Assembly (NCBI RefSeq): GCF_001625215.2 | Contig: NC_030384.2 | Coordinates: 38,288,390-38,352,389 of the forward strand | DNA length: 64,000 nt | Source of the DNA: Daucus carota subsp. sativus | Taxonomy: Eukaryota; Streptophyta; Magnoliopsida; Apiales; Apiaceae | Direction of reading: 5' to 3' | Part shown: positions 47,652 through 59,500 of the stretch, piece by piece | How positions within the stretch are numbered: position 1 is the stretch's first letter | Layout of the letters: every line of letters begins with the position of its first letter | Position numbers and translations under genes: made by a program | The notes under the pieces: generated by a model | Databases searched by the model: none | Seen by the model: only the letters and a program-made list of their open reading frames with translations | Told to the model about the DNA's origin: nothing

Positions 47652-50600
47652 ATGGCATCGGGGAAATATTCTAGGCTTGATGGAAGAAAATCAACTAATT
47701 ATTGTTCTTCTATTACTTTTGTCGTGTTTGTTGCTCTTTGTTTTGCTGGAGTTTGGATGATGACATCGTCGTATATGGTTCCTGTTAAAAATGTAGTTGA
47801 AACCTCTGAAGAGAGCAAGATTGAGGTGGCAGCAAAATATAGTGAGAACAGTGAGAGAAATAAGGATGATACCAGCAGTGAGAGCAATGGGAGTTACGAA
47901 AACCAATCCAAACAGTTTGAGGATAATCCTGGAGATTTACCCGAGGATGCCACCAAAGGGGATAGTACTAAAGTTGATTCTCAAATTGAAACGACTGAAC
48001 ATCCCTTATATGAAAACCAATATATGTTAAAAAAATCGCAAGATGATAATCAGAGTAGAGAAGAAGGGACATATGGAAAGGAAGATGTGGAAAACAAACA
48101 AAAAGAAGATGAAAGTAATTCAGGTGGGAAACAGGACTTAAATGAGGCTTCACGGGAAGATAAATTAGAAGCATCGAAAGATTTGAATAAAGTTCATACA
48201 GAGGGGAATAAGTCAAAGGATAAAACAGACCAGAAAAAGGAGATTTTTCCATCTGGGGCTCAGTCAGAGCTTCTGAATGAAACTATGACCCAGGATGGGG
48301 CGTGGGAGACGCAAGCAGCAGAGTCAAAGAAAGAAACAAGTGCATTTTCAGAACCTGGCCAGAAAACTGGGTTAAGCTGGAAACTTTGCAATGCGACCGC
48401 TGGATCAGATTACATCCCGTGCCTTGATAATTTTCAAGCTCTCAGGAGGCTTAAATCTACTAAGCATTATGAACATAGGGAGAGGCACTGTCCAGATGAC
48501 CCTCCAACCTGCCTTGTCTCTCTTCCTGAAGGATATTTACGCTCAATTCAGTGGCCCACAAGCAGAGAAAAGGTATTGTGCATAGATTAATGGCTTATTC
48601 CCAATGATTCTATATTTTGTAGAGCTCTTCTTTTACAGAGCATAATATATCAGTCTTTATTTTCTTTCATTTTGATATTGTCTTGCTATGTTTTTGCATG
48701 GATTTTTTTTCCCCCCTCAGATCTGGTACCACAACGTTCCCCACACAAGGTTGGCAGAAATTAAGGGACACCAAAATTGGGTTAAAGTTACTGGAAAATA
48801 TCTTGTGTTTCCTGGTGGTGGGACCCAGTTCAAGCATGGTGCTCTTCACTACATTGACTTCATAGAACAGGTTAAGAATTAACTAGTCTCACTTCTTTAT
48901 AGAACCACACTGGTCACCCATATATGCACATATTTATATATAATCGTACTTGTGTGATAGTTATTTCCATCATCTTAATTGGTGTTCGGTCCGCAGTTGG
49001 TAAGTTCTACTTTGTGCTTGAATCTCTTTGAATGACCAACCCTACCAAAACCTTGAGGTGTTAATAAAGCCACTTAATGGATCTTACACTTCTAAACTCC
49101 CCATCACTCGCACGAGTAGACCTCCATAACAATCCCTTTAAGTGACAATTCAACCAGAGACCATAACTTCTCCAAGAAATGACATACACAGGTGCTTCAA
49201 ATATAAAAACTCTCCTTAAATGGAGCTTTGACAATTACCATTTTAGAGACTAACTCTGCCAAATCTTGAGGTTTTAGTCGAAACCACTAATCAGTCTTGT
49301 ACTTGTAAGAAATCATAACTTGGTGCAACCTCTGTGTTTTTCTACAAGTTCAATAACTTTCTTGTGATAGCGAAGAATTCTCTTATCTTAAGAAGCATGA
49401 GAAATCACAAGTCCCTGCACTCTGTAGACTCTTGAGGTTGCAGTTGGTGTATTTATCTTGTATATGAATATCAGATACCAAGCTTGATGACTTGATTCAT
49501 GACTTTCAATACTGGTCAGAATCGGTGTTTGTCATTCACTTTTATTGTACAAAATTATAATTGTACAATGTCACATGGGACTTAATAATTAGGTCTATTG
49601 TGGCAACTGAATGACGGCAACATAAATTTAGTCCACAATTATTCCAAGTTCCAAGAACATGTTTTAGGTTATATTGGCTTATAAAGAAATCACTCAAAAA
49701 TGCGGCCATTAGAGCTAGAGCTGTTAGATTAGAGTCTTTTGGTTTATCTCAATGACAAGTTACTGTCCTTCAAAAACAGAAATTGATTGCCGTCTAATCA
49801 CAATGAATGTTTTTAACATGGATGTATCATATATGATGTATCTCTTGTGCTCTCAGATAGTGCCTGATATTGCCTGGGGAAAACGTTCACGTGTTATTTT
49901 GGATGTTGGATGTGGGGTTGCTAGCTTTGGAGGTTTTCTTTTTGATAGAGATGTGCTAACCATGTCATTTGCGCCAAAAGATGAACATGAAGCCCAGGTT
50001 CAATTTGCACTTGAGAGAGGAATTCCTGCTATATCTGCTGTGATGGGCACAAAGAGACTTCCTTTTCCTGGGAGAGTTTTTGATATTGTTCATTGTGCAC
50101 GCTGTAGGGTTCCATGGCATATTGAAGGTATTTCATACTTTTATTTCCTCAATTTTGTTGACTTAGTATGAAAAAAGGGTGCCTTCATGTGGAACCTTGT
50201 GCTCTCATTGACCCATCATATTTTATGTATTGCTTGACATGAAATCTAGGGGGTAAGCTTTTATTGGAACTAAATCGCATGCTCCGTCCTGGCGGTTTCT
50301 TTGTATGGTCTGCTACACCTGTCTACCAGAAACTTGCTGAAGATGTTGGTATTTGGGAAGGTATGAGGCCTCTCGCCTAATCCATTCTCGCCATATGTAT
50401 GCTATAAGGCTTCATATTCTGCACTTCTTGTTGTAACTATTGGCAGAAATGAAGAGACTAACAAACGCGTTGTGCTGGGAACTTATGTCTATCAGTAAGG
50501 ATAGAGTGAATAGGATAGGTGTAGCTATCTATCAAAAGCCTAGTTCGAATGAGTGCTACGAGACAAGATCAAAGATGGAGCCACCACTATGCAAAGAATC

Positions 50601-51817
50601 TGATGATCCAAATGCAGCCTGGTATTATCTCCTTTGCTGATTAAAAATCTAAATTTAACAATTGTTTTGTATTCTCATTACATCTTTCCAGGAATGTGCC
50701 CCTACAAGCATGCATGCATAAAGTACCTGTTGGTGCATCAGAGCGAGGGTCACAATGGCCAGAACAGTGGCCAGCAAGGGCAGAGAAGCCACCATACTGG
50801 TTATTAAGTTCACAGATTGGAGTTTATGGAAAAGCTGCACCTGATGATTTTACTACAGATTATGTAAAGTGGAAACATGTAGTATCAAAATCATATCTTG
50901 GTGGGATGGGAATAAACTGGTCTACTGTGAGAAATGTGATGGATATGAGAGCCATATATGGAGGGTAAGTGAAACACTTTCATGGTTCCATGTTCCTCCT
51001 TTAAAAACATTAACCAAGTCTATGCAGAATATGTACAAAGCAGAATGAATTTGTATATCAAACTATTGGTTTGATAATGTGCGGGGTCCAGTTATGAGTT
51101 ACTTATTGCCATACGCTGATAGCCTGATACGCAAGTGATTTCATGGTCCAGTTACTTGCTTACATGATTTTAACATTGTTGGCTAACATTTCTACCATGA
51201 AATTAATTTCCATTTCTGAATTTGTAACAATTTGTTTCATCAATTATCATGTTAACTAATGTGGATAAATGTAATTGTGCTGCTGCAGATTTGCTGCTGC
51301 TCTGAAAGACATGAATGTCTGGGTCATGAATGTAGTTAACATTGATGCTCCTGATACACTACCAATCATATTTGACCGGGGGCTTTTTGGAATATACCAC
51401 GACTGGTGTCAATCATTTAGCACTTACCCAAGAACATATGATCTTCTTCATGCAGATCATATCTTTTCCAATATAAAACAGAAGTGCGCATCTTCTCACA
51501 AACAAGATTATACCTGTTAAAAAGATTTCACCTTTAGTCTATCAAGCAAATAACAGTGCTAATGATTTTCTTATTATGGGTATTGCAGATGTAATTTTGA
51601 GGCATTTGTTGTAGAGGTTGATCGGATTCTAAGGCCGCAAGGGAACCTTATTGTGCGGGACACAGTTGAGACCATCAACGAACTGGAAAGCATATTCAAG
51701 TCTATGCATTGGGAGGTCCGAATGACCTTCTCTAAGGACGGTGAAGGAGTGATGTGTGTGCAAAAGAGCATCTGGCGCCCAAAAGAGGCGGTGGTAGTAC
51801 CATACGCAATTGCTTAG
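47652..51817 (+). CDS. Golgi PMT-type methyltransferase (PMT24/25/26-like)
   Basis: Eight exons: 47652-48572, 48721-48870, 49857-50127, 50250-50360, 50447-50621, 50692-50964, 51289-51483 and 51589-51817; total 774 residues with consistent phases. Type II membrane layout: a short cytosolic tail, one helix ([17 protein letters not shown], about residues 21-37), and a long Glu/Lys/Ser-rich stem to about residue 235. The DUF248/Methyltransf_29 catalytic region follows ([21 protein letters not shown]-binding [81 protein letters not shown]). The family includes QUASIMODO2, needed for homogalacturonan pectin, and these proteins sit in the Golgi. The extended acidic stem places it with PMT24-27 rather than QUA2. 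Substrate unproven. Confidence 0.93.
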
Positions 51818-52855
51818 TGGAAATTGGCACCATAGTTTACTTGCATTCTCTCTCGTAACAGGAAGAATAGGTGTGACATTTTTTTGACTGAAACTAGTAG
51901 TACGTTTTCTTTTCTTCGTTTATGTATCAAATCTTGTGTCTTGGTTGTAAACTTTTCAGCTGTTAGTTGCCTTAGCATGGTGACAGGTCATTCTGGGGTG
52001 GCTTGTGTATCCCGGTCTCAAGTGGATTAGTGTGGCGGTCTGGTTTTTTTGTACTACTATTATACAGTTAAAGTTATTGATGAGATATCGAAACATATAT
52101 CTGTTCTGTAATATCTAGGCGTGAAGATATATATGTTTGGGTGTGTGATGCATGTTTCTGTAAATCAAGCAGCAAAACTACGTGCTTTTAGGAAGATCTA
52201 AGTCAACTCTTGTTCACTTTTACTCGTTTGAAGCTTTGTCAAAGGTTAATTTGAAACACATTCTTGTTGTACCACACGTAAAACTAGGAAAATTATCGAG
52301 TCTTCATTTGATCTTTTTAAAATATATTATTCCTCCTTTATAGTATATGCCAAATTTGATTGCAACTAATTTCTATTTTATTTGAAAGCACAGTAACTAA
52401 TACAATGATTTTATGAGAACAATTGGGTAGTCTAAGTGGTTAGGATTTATCCTCTATTATATCAGGTCCATGGTTTGATTTACTCAAGTACAATCGCGGA
52501 AGTGGCTTCATAAATGCATAATTTATTCTAAGATATAGAATACTAGCCCTAAAATGCATAGGTGGAGATTAATCAGTTTGAAATGAATCTGATATGGTAT
52601 TGGGAAAAGAGTTGAGGACTAAACTAGAAACTATGAATCAAGTTAATAAAGCACAGCCTTTGAAATTTTTACTTCTGAATCAAGTAAAGAGTTGGTTAAT
52701 AAGTAAGAAAGATACCATTAACTACAGCTGTGAATACCAAAAGAACATGAAAAATATAATCCAAAGTGCAAAAGCTACTGCTGTTTTTTTTTTTTGCACA
52801 GTTTGGATTTAAATTTGAATTTTTTACATCAATCAGTGCCAAAATACGCAACTAA
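51818..52855. other. Tail-to-tail intergenic, PMT (+) and MRNIP (-)
   Basis: 3' flanks of both genes. At about 52426-52482 there is a tRNA-like fossil: TAGTCTAAGTGG fits the pol III A box and GGTTTGATTTA partly fits a B box. No target duplication or tail could be set, so it is noted only. Nothing else seen. Confidence 0.4.
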
Positions 52856-55009
52856 TCAATGAAAATCTGGATGGATATCATCTTCAGCAGTCTGATCACA
52901 CAAAGAGGTGCAAAATGAAACATCATTCCAATGACCCGGATGATTCTTCTGAGATGGGATCATCAAGTCAGCATTATCATCATCATCTTCTTCTGTAATG
53001 TAGTCGGCCCATTTTGAACTTACACTAGCCTTTGGCTCAAGTCCTGATGGTGCTTTAGCTCCAATGCTATCGTTAACACCTATGTAATCTGTCCATTTTG
53101 ATGCTCCTGTGTCTTCTGAATATTTGTGTCCCATCAGCTCCTTTTCTGCAAAAAGGGCAGCAGCACGGAAAGGCTCACGCTTGTCATCCGAAAGTCGGCC
53201 TTTCAATATATTGCTATGGGGAAACATGTCAGCAGGTTGGTTTGCACAAGCCCTCTGGTTTGGGTCCACTATTGTTCCCCCAGATTTGGTTGGTTCTCTC
53301 TCTACAAAACATAAGTGAGTAGTATCAAGGCTTAAGATGACACAGAAGCCAAATGGTATAATCACAAGCCAGAATCACCTCCATACATTACCCCATCCAA
53401 ACAAGTAGAACTATTAAACATTTCATTCAGGCTAAAAAAACAATTAAAAAGGAAATGGGAAGACAAGCATAGTAAGCATGGTTCAAAACAAGGAATAGTG
53501 CCCAGTTACTGATACTATATCAATTATTTCTGTTCTCTAAAGGCTGCCCTTGCAGCTGAGACTTCGGTCAATCATTTTACCAGTATCAGAATGTGGCAGC
53601 TCCATTTCATATAAGCATCTTGGGAAAAAAAAAATGGATATGAAAAGTTAGTAGGACACAACTCAAGTAGCCACCAACTTTCTCACACGGTGAAAGATGA
53701 AAACGACAGAGACCAACTACTACAAAACCTTAAGCTACAAACATAAAGCTCACCACCATGTATGTTAATGCTTCATAGATGAAAAGAATGTCAAATAACT
53801 ATTAAAATGAATAACATAGTGTTTTGGCGAGTAAAACCAGTGAAATACACATGACTACACTTCAAGACTGTTATTTACTTGCACATGATGTACACTTCTT
53901 ATTTTTTGAGCTATAAGGAAAAACAAATTTCACCAGTTAACCCTATATATACCTCAAAATAAAACCAAAAGGCATTATCAGTATATCATACACCTGTTCA
54001 TCGAGGCATTCACTAGGATAAATCAACATGGAAGAACACATTAGCATTATAAGTACACGTATATTAACTAATAAATTTTTTGTATATTGTTAATTTCTTG
54101 CAGAGCTGTATCCTTTTTGTGGTTTTCATGTTATAGGAATAACAGATTTCATGACTGAAATAATCAACAAACTCGGATTTTTTGGCAATAATATCATATG
54201 CATCTCACCTTCTATTTCATATAAGAACACAATTACTAATCCAAGCTGACCTAAATAACAAACACTTACTATTAAATCCTGCACTGTCACTCAAACTAAC
54301 AACACCGCCAAGTAAAATCAAACAATTAAACCACATATCCAATTTGGTCACATATTACGCAGCATTACCTATTAAATCAAGTTGCTCATACGAAGATTTC
54401 CTCTTTCCAAAAACCGGCCTATAAGACTTGTCATTCCTCTTTCCAGTACACGAAGATGAATAACCACTCAACTTAGGTTTCTTAAACACCGCCTTAGGCA
54501 ATTCCGTAACAAACTTTGCATCAAACACATTTCCTGCATAATTAAACCTTATTAGCCGCCTAAAATAAATCATCACACACATTGTATAAAAAACACAATT
54601 TGTACACCTGAACTCCGAGCATCATCATTATCATCATCATCATTATCGTTATTATTATCTTCATCTTCAGGATCAATGTACTCGGTCCAATCAGTCCGTT
54701 TCTTCGTCTGATTGTCAGTATTATTATCGTGTTTCGGAGACGTCGAAGCTAGGGTTTCTTGATCGAGTTGAAGAGATTGATTTTGATCGGCTAATTGGCG
54801 AGACATATTGAAAGTTTGAACGATTTTGCGGACGTCTTTGGCCATGAATGACTGAGCGAAGACTTTGAGAACCGATTGTTTCTGGTTGCAGACAACGCAA
54901 GTCCATTTGTTGCTGCTCTTCTTCCTCTGCTTCACCTGTGTGTATGTATGGGAACAGTTACAGCACCGTATGCACATAGAGAGCTACATGAGAGAGAGAG
55001 GGAGAGAGA

Positions 55010-55051
<42 letters not shown>

Positions 55052-55105
55052 CTGCATAGTTGAGCATTGACAGCACTGAACAGCGATGAAGATGATTGAC
55101 GGCAT
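52856..55105 (-). CDS. MRNIP homologue (MRN complex-interacting protein)
   Basis: Four exons on the minus strand: 55105-55052, 54935-54608, 54533-54369 and 53301-52856; 330 residues. The N-terminus has a paired-cysteine module, VQCCQCSTMQVKQ then KWTCVVCNQKQSVLKVFAQS, matching the start of animal MRNIP, including order and spacing. DVRKIVQTFNM follows. Three spaced tryptophan motifs, DWTEYIDPED, KWTDYIG and KWADYITEEDDDD, resemble the repeated Trp-containing motifs and the acidic tail of MRNIP. In animals MRNIP binds MRE11-RAD50-NBS1, helps ATM signalling and protects forks; action in plants is inference. Exons 2-4 use GT-AG. Exon 1 joins exon 2 only through a GC donor (CAG|GCAATC), and the joined protein fits the family well. 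An Asn/Asp run in exon 2 comes from a GAT/AAT repeat. Confidence 0.8.
54990..55047. repeat. GA/CT microsatellite inside MRNIP intron 1
   Basis: A (GA)n tract on the + strand fills half of the 116-bp first intron of the MRNIP gene, beginning within a few bases of the inferred GC donor. On the gene's strand it is a CT tract. Confidence 0.9.
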
Positions 55106-56519
55106 TTGATTTTGATTTGTCTGAGCGCGCCTGTACCCTGATATTTGAATTTGATGCGAAATTTGCTTGTTACTGTGCTTTTCAGTTTTCCCTCAAAGGG
55201 AGACACCTTATCGTAGGAAAATTAAATTGATCTAAATTTCCTGACAAAAAAAATTGATCTAAATTTATATAAATATACTTTTTATAAAAGTATATTCAAT
55301 ATAGTAGAAACAAATATATATTTTGTCAGTATATATATATATTTTTATTTAAAATTATTGGCGATGTTAGAAAAAAGTGTAATAAAAATGTTATAAGATT
55401 TAGAGAAATTTGCAAAAATATCCTCGTGTTCCAACTTATTTTCAAAAATACGAATAAAGTTGTATACGAGAGAGCAACTCTAATTAAAATTCAAATTAAT
55501 TATTTTTTAAGTTGAAAGAGTTGCAATTGGGATTGCATATATGATTATACCCTAATCTTGAAAATTAAATTTGCAACTTGGATATTTTTCGAAAAAACCC
55601 CTAAAATTTAGGTGTCTGAGCTAAAAACATGAGCAAGCCCTGAAAGTATAAAACAATATAAAAAGCCAGTTGGTGGAAGAACCAGCCGAGTAGCAGTAGC
55701 CCTGGCCTCTTTCAAGCATCTCAAAATTTAGTCATTGCCCAAATAGAAAATAATTTAATGAGATTGTGCTGTTCATAAAGGCTGAATACATATTTCCTTT
55801 GATTATGAACTAGTTAAAAAAACATTGGAGTCTATCAAAGTTCAACACAAAAGTTGTGTTCACTTGGAAGGAATAGAATGAGGGAAGAATGAAATGAAAT
55901 CTGTACTCTAACATGGTATTGGTTAGAGAAAATGTCTATATTTTTCATTCCTTCAATCATTCCATCGCTACTATTTTAACTAGATTTGTAACTCACATGT
56001 TTTAGAAAGAATGCTCATTCCATTTCTACATCATGTTTCCTCACAATTTTTATCGCAAGAAATTTAAACTCATTCATATTTAGTCATTATTATCTCATAC
56101 TTGCTTCTTTCTCCATAAAACTTCTATATAATTATTCATTCCATTCTCCCCTCATTCCATTCCATCCAAGTGAACACAGCCTAAATAACTAGAGCATAAC
56201 ATATTTGATTCATATCAATGACTGACAGCGACATATACATCATCAATCCATAAAGTATTGTCTAAATACATGCTACTGCACATTTACATCTATCTAGCCA
56301 GTAGCCACCAAAAATTGGAGAATCGTCTCTACATAACTACCATTGACCATTAATGACTTTGCAAAATTTAAATTGATGGATGATGGCATGATGCTCGCCC
56401 AACAGACTGATAATACCTGTCCATGATCATTTCTGCGCAGGATAGAGGTCTATTGGAGTTGGCTTCATTTTTTTCTTCTTTGACAATAATGTCCTCTGAT
56501 TTAATTTGGGATTGCTAGG
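55106..56519. other. Intergenic, MRNIP promoter and RLSB 3' flank
   Basis: About 1.4 kb holding the upstream region of the MRNIP gene, a MITE (55855-56181) and the 3' flank of the S1-domain gene. No other gene. Confidence 0.4.
55855..56181. mobile_element. MITE with ~40-bp inverted ends (TGTGTTCACTTGGA)
   Basis: Starts GTTGTGTTCACTTGGAAGGA and continues ATAGAATGAGGGAAGAATGA; the right end, CATTCTCCCCTCATTCCATT then CCATCCAAGTGAACACAGCC, is its near-perfect inverse. Length 327 bp, no coding. The class (hAT or Mutator) is uncertain because the target duplication is not clear. Confidence 0.82.
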
Positions 56520-59500
56520 TCATTCTGGTTCGTTATCCATTTCGAATTTGAACCATTTCCAATTTGAGTATAATTTTTCCTCATCTTCATATGATAAGGT
56601 GTCAGCTGGAAACTGATCTGGCTTCCTTGCTACTGAAGCAGTAGTGGGCATCTTCTGCCTGTACTTCTTTGCCATTTCTTCAGCCTCCGAAAATACTCTC
56701 TGTAACAATAAAATAAGAAGAATATTGTATAACAATTAACTAGTGTATATCAACAGTTGGGGATGCAATGATGTTATTATGCAATAAAATTATAATGGCA
56801 GACGAAGAAGAGGTTTGAATCCATAGCACAGTATAGGAAAAGACATTTAAGTTTCAACGCAATGCCTAAAAGCCACACTAGAGAGATGCAGGAGAACTAA
56901 AACTGGTATATTTACCTCTTTATCCGACATAAATAAGCCAGGTTCACTTTCAAGTTGAGCAATACTGCATGAGACATAGATAAATGAGTTTTTTGCAATC
57001 CTTTTAAGTGACAGAAAGCAATCTACTTATTTATTTCCACAAGCAGAATTAAAACAATTAAAACACAATATTTCTTTCAATGTCAAATTGATAGAGGACA
57101 GACAATGTTTCAGTATCCCTTGACCAACAGGCATCGTCTTTGTATTTAAGATGGAGAGATTTCACGGCAATAGATATAAAAAAAGTCATTACAGACATAA
57201 TGGATTGCATATCCATGAAGGCCGAGGGATAATACTGTTTTCTTCAAGTAGGTAAAATTTAAGCTTGGAATGTGAATTTAACTAGGAGTCTAAGGACAAA
57301 CTGCAATGTTCATAGAGTAAATGGAGAAGTGCGGTTGAAACTTGAAACCACATAAAATATACTTCTTGGTACAGATAGATTCGGTTTGATATGCAAATAT
57401 AGATGAAGAGCTCAATTCAATTCGGCTAAGCTTGCTTATTAAATATTCATGCTTCTCAGCTGAGCCTCTGTGACATAACAAATTAACAATACAATTAGAC
57501 TGGAGCCAATCCATGAAGATTGTAAATACTAAATTACACAGTACAATATATGTTCAATCCTTAAATACCAACCTCCACATAAACCCTGTGATACAACACA
57601 TCACAGAAGTCAGCTTTAAAAACATTGCCTATAACACCACCTCAAATCGGTAACTATACCATATACTTCACCAAATAAGATAGGGAATCAAGTGAATATT
57701 AAGTATCTATTTAATTCTTAATCACCTTGGGACTTTTGCTAATGTATTAAATCCTAATCAAAAAAGGAATTCTTCAAAACAAGACATATTGAATAGGTAT
57801 GTTTCATGCAGAAAAAGAAAAGAAAGAAAGAATAAAAAAAAGACAAGGTTTGAGGTGTGTCCAACCACATGAGCTTCTCATTGTTTCACCAGTATTAATA
57901 ATATATCTAATTTTGGTCTCTAATGTTTTTATTACCATGAAGGAGACAATAATACACAAGGCTGTCTTTTCTATGTCAAACTTTACCATTATATGGACAA
58001 ATAAAGCATGCCAATACTTAAAAACGATTACAAGGGAGGCTGTTTGGAGGAAACCTGAGAGAAATTTTGTCAGGGAATGTCGACTTTACAACCAAAACTC
58101 TGACCTTCTCGCCAACTGCTAACAAGTCACTCACTGAAGCAACTCGAGCTCGACTGATGCTTGATATATGCAGTAATCCGCTGAATAAAGTATATGTAGA
58201 ATATATTATTGACAATTTTACTTACCTCCAAGAATTTTGTATAGTCATACAACTGCAATTATAAAGGGTGTTTATGTCCGAGTTTATAATACTTGTAGGA
58301 TCTGACCGAGCGACCCTACAGTGTGTATTTTACAGCTTCTTTGCATATTGATGGTTCTATAATATGAAGAATATTAATTGTATGTGTGTGGCATATTTCT
58401 TGCTAAACATATAGGATACGAACTGCACACGTACAGGATCCTAATTGATACTAAAAAGCATGTAGCCACAAAAAAGAGGTTATCAATGATTCAAACCCCT
58501 CCCTCCCAAAAAACGTGCTTATTATTGTTTTAATTAGTTACAATGAGCTATCTGATAATTTATTTATAGAACTATGCATGGTCTCGCAAGTATCACCAAA
58601 TCGTTAATTAGATCTACATTAATGGCATGGAGGAAACTAGATTGACTTTTATTTTTCTTTAAAAATTCATTCTTCTAAACATGACTACTTAAAAATCCTA
58701 GCCATACTACTATGTGCAGTTTCATTGATACTCCCTCCGTCCCACCCAATTGTTTACATTGGGTTTGGGCACGGAGGTTAAGAAATATGTATAAAGTAGT
58801 GAAAAAGAGGAAGAAAAGTGGGTGAAGTGGTGGGACCCATCGATTTTTAATATATAAAAGAGAGATAGTGGAGTAAAAGTAGTGTGAAAAGGAAGGAAAA
58901 GTGATAAAGTGGTGGGACCCATTAACTATTTTGGGAAAGTTTTGTAATGTAAAGAAATGGATGGGACGTCCAAAAGAGGTAACTGTAAAGAACCTGGTGG
59001 GACGGAGGGAGTACATGATAGTATACGATGTATTTTGGGAAACTTATGAAAGTACAATTTCAGACATTTACTGCGACAATAATCAAGTAAGTGATCAGTC
59101 TGCTCTTCGTTAATAATTCATTGTTTTCACTTTTCACTCTGTATATACTTGAACTTTATAACATGTAGAAGGGGACACAATATTCCGTGGAGTATGCTTG
59201 CAAGAAAAAACCAATCATGTTCTACCCTGGTCTAAGTTCACGTCCATAAATAAAACATATCAACTGTTTTGAATCAATAGTGTGCAAGTGCCTGTAACTT
59301 TCCAGACGGGGACTAAGTTATCCATAAACTCCACAAAAATATAATATTGTACAAGATGCATGTGAATAGTACTTATCTAGAAAAAGTTTGCAATATGAAA
59401 CTGAATCATGGAATCACCTAACCTTCTGTTAGTCTCGCCTATCCTTACTTGAGCACCATATGGGAAAATCTTATTTACTGTTCCCTCTAGAAGTGTTCCC

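Noticed and set aside
52426-52482. tRNA-like A and B boxes in the PMT-MRNIP intergenic region
   Set aside because: The A box fits, but the B box is weak and no target duplication, tail or cloverleaf could be set; kept only as a note.
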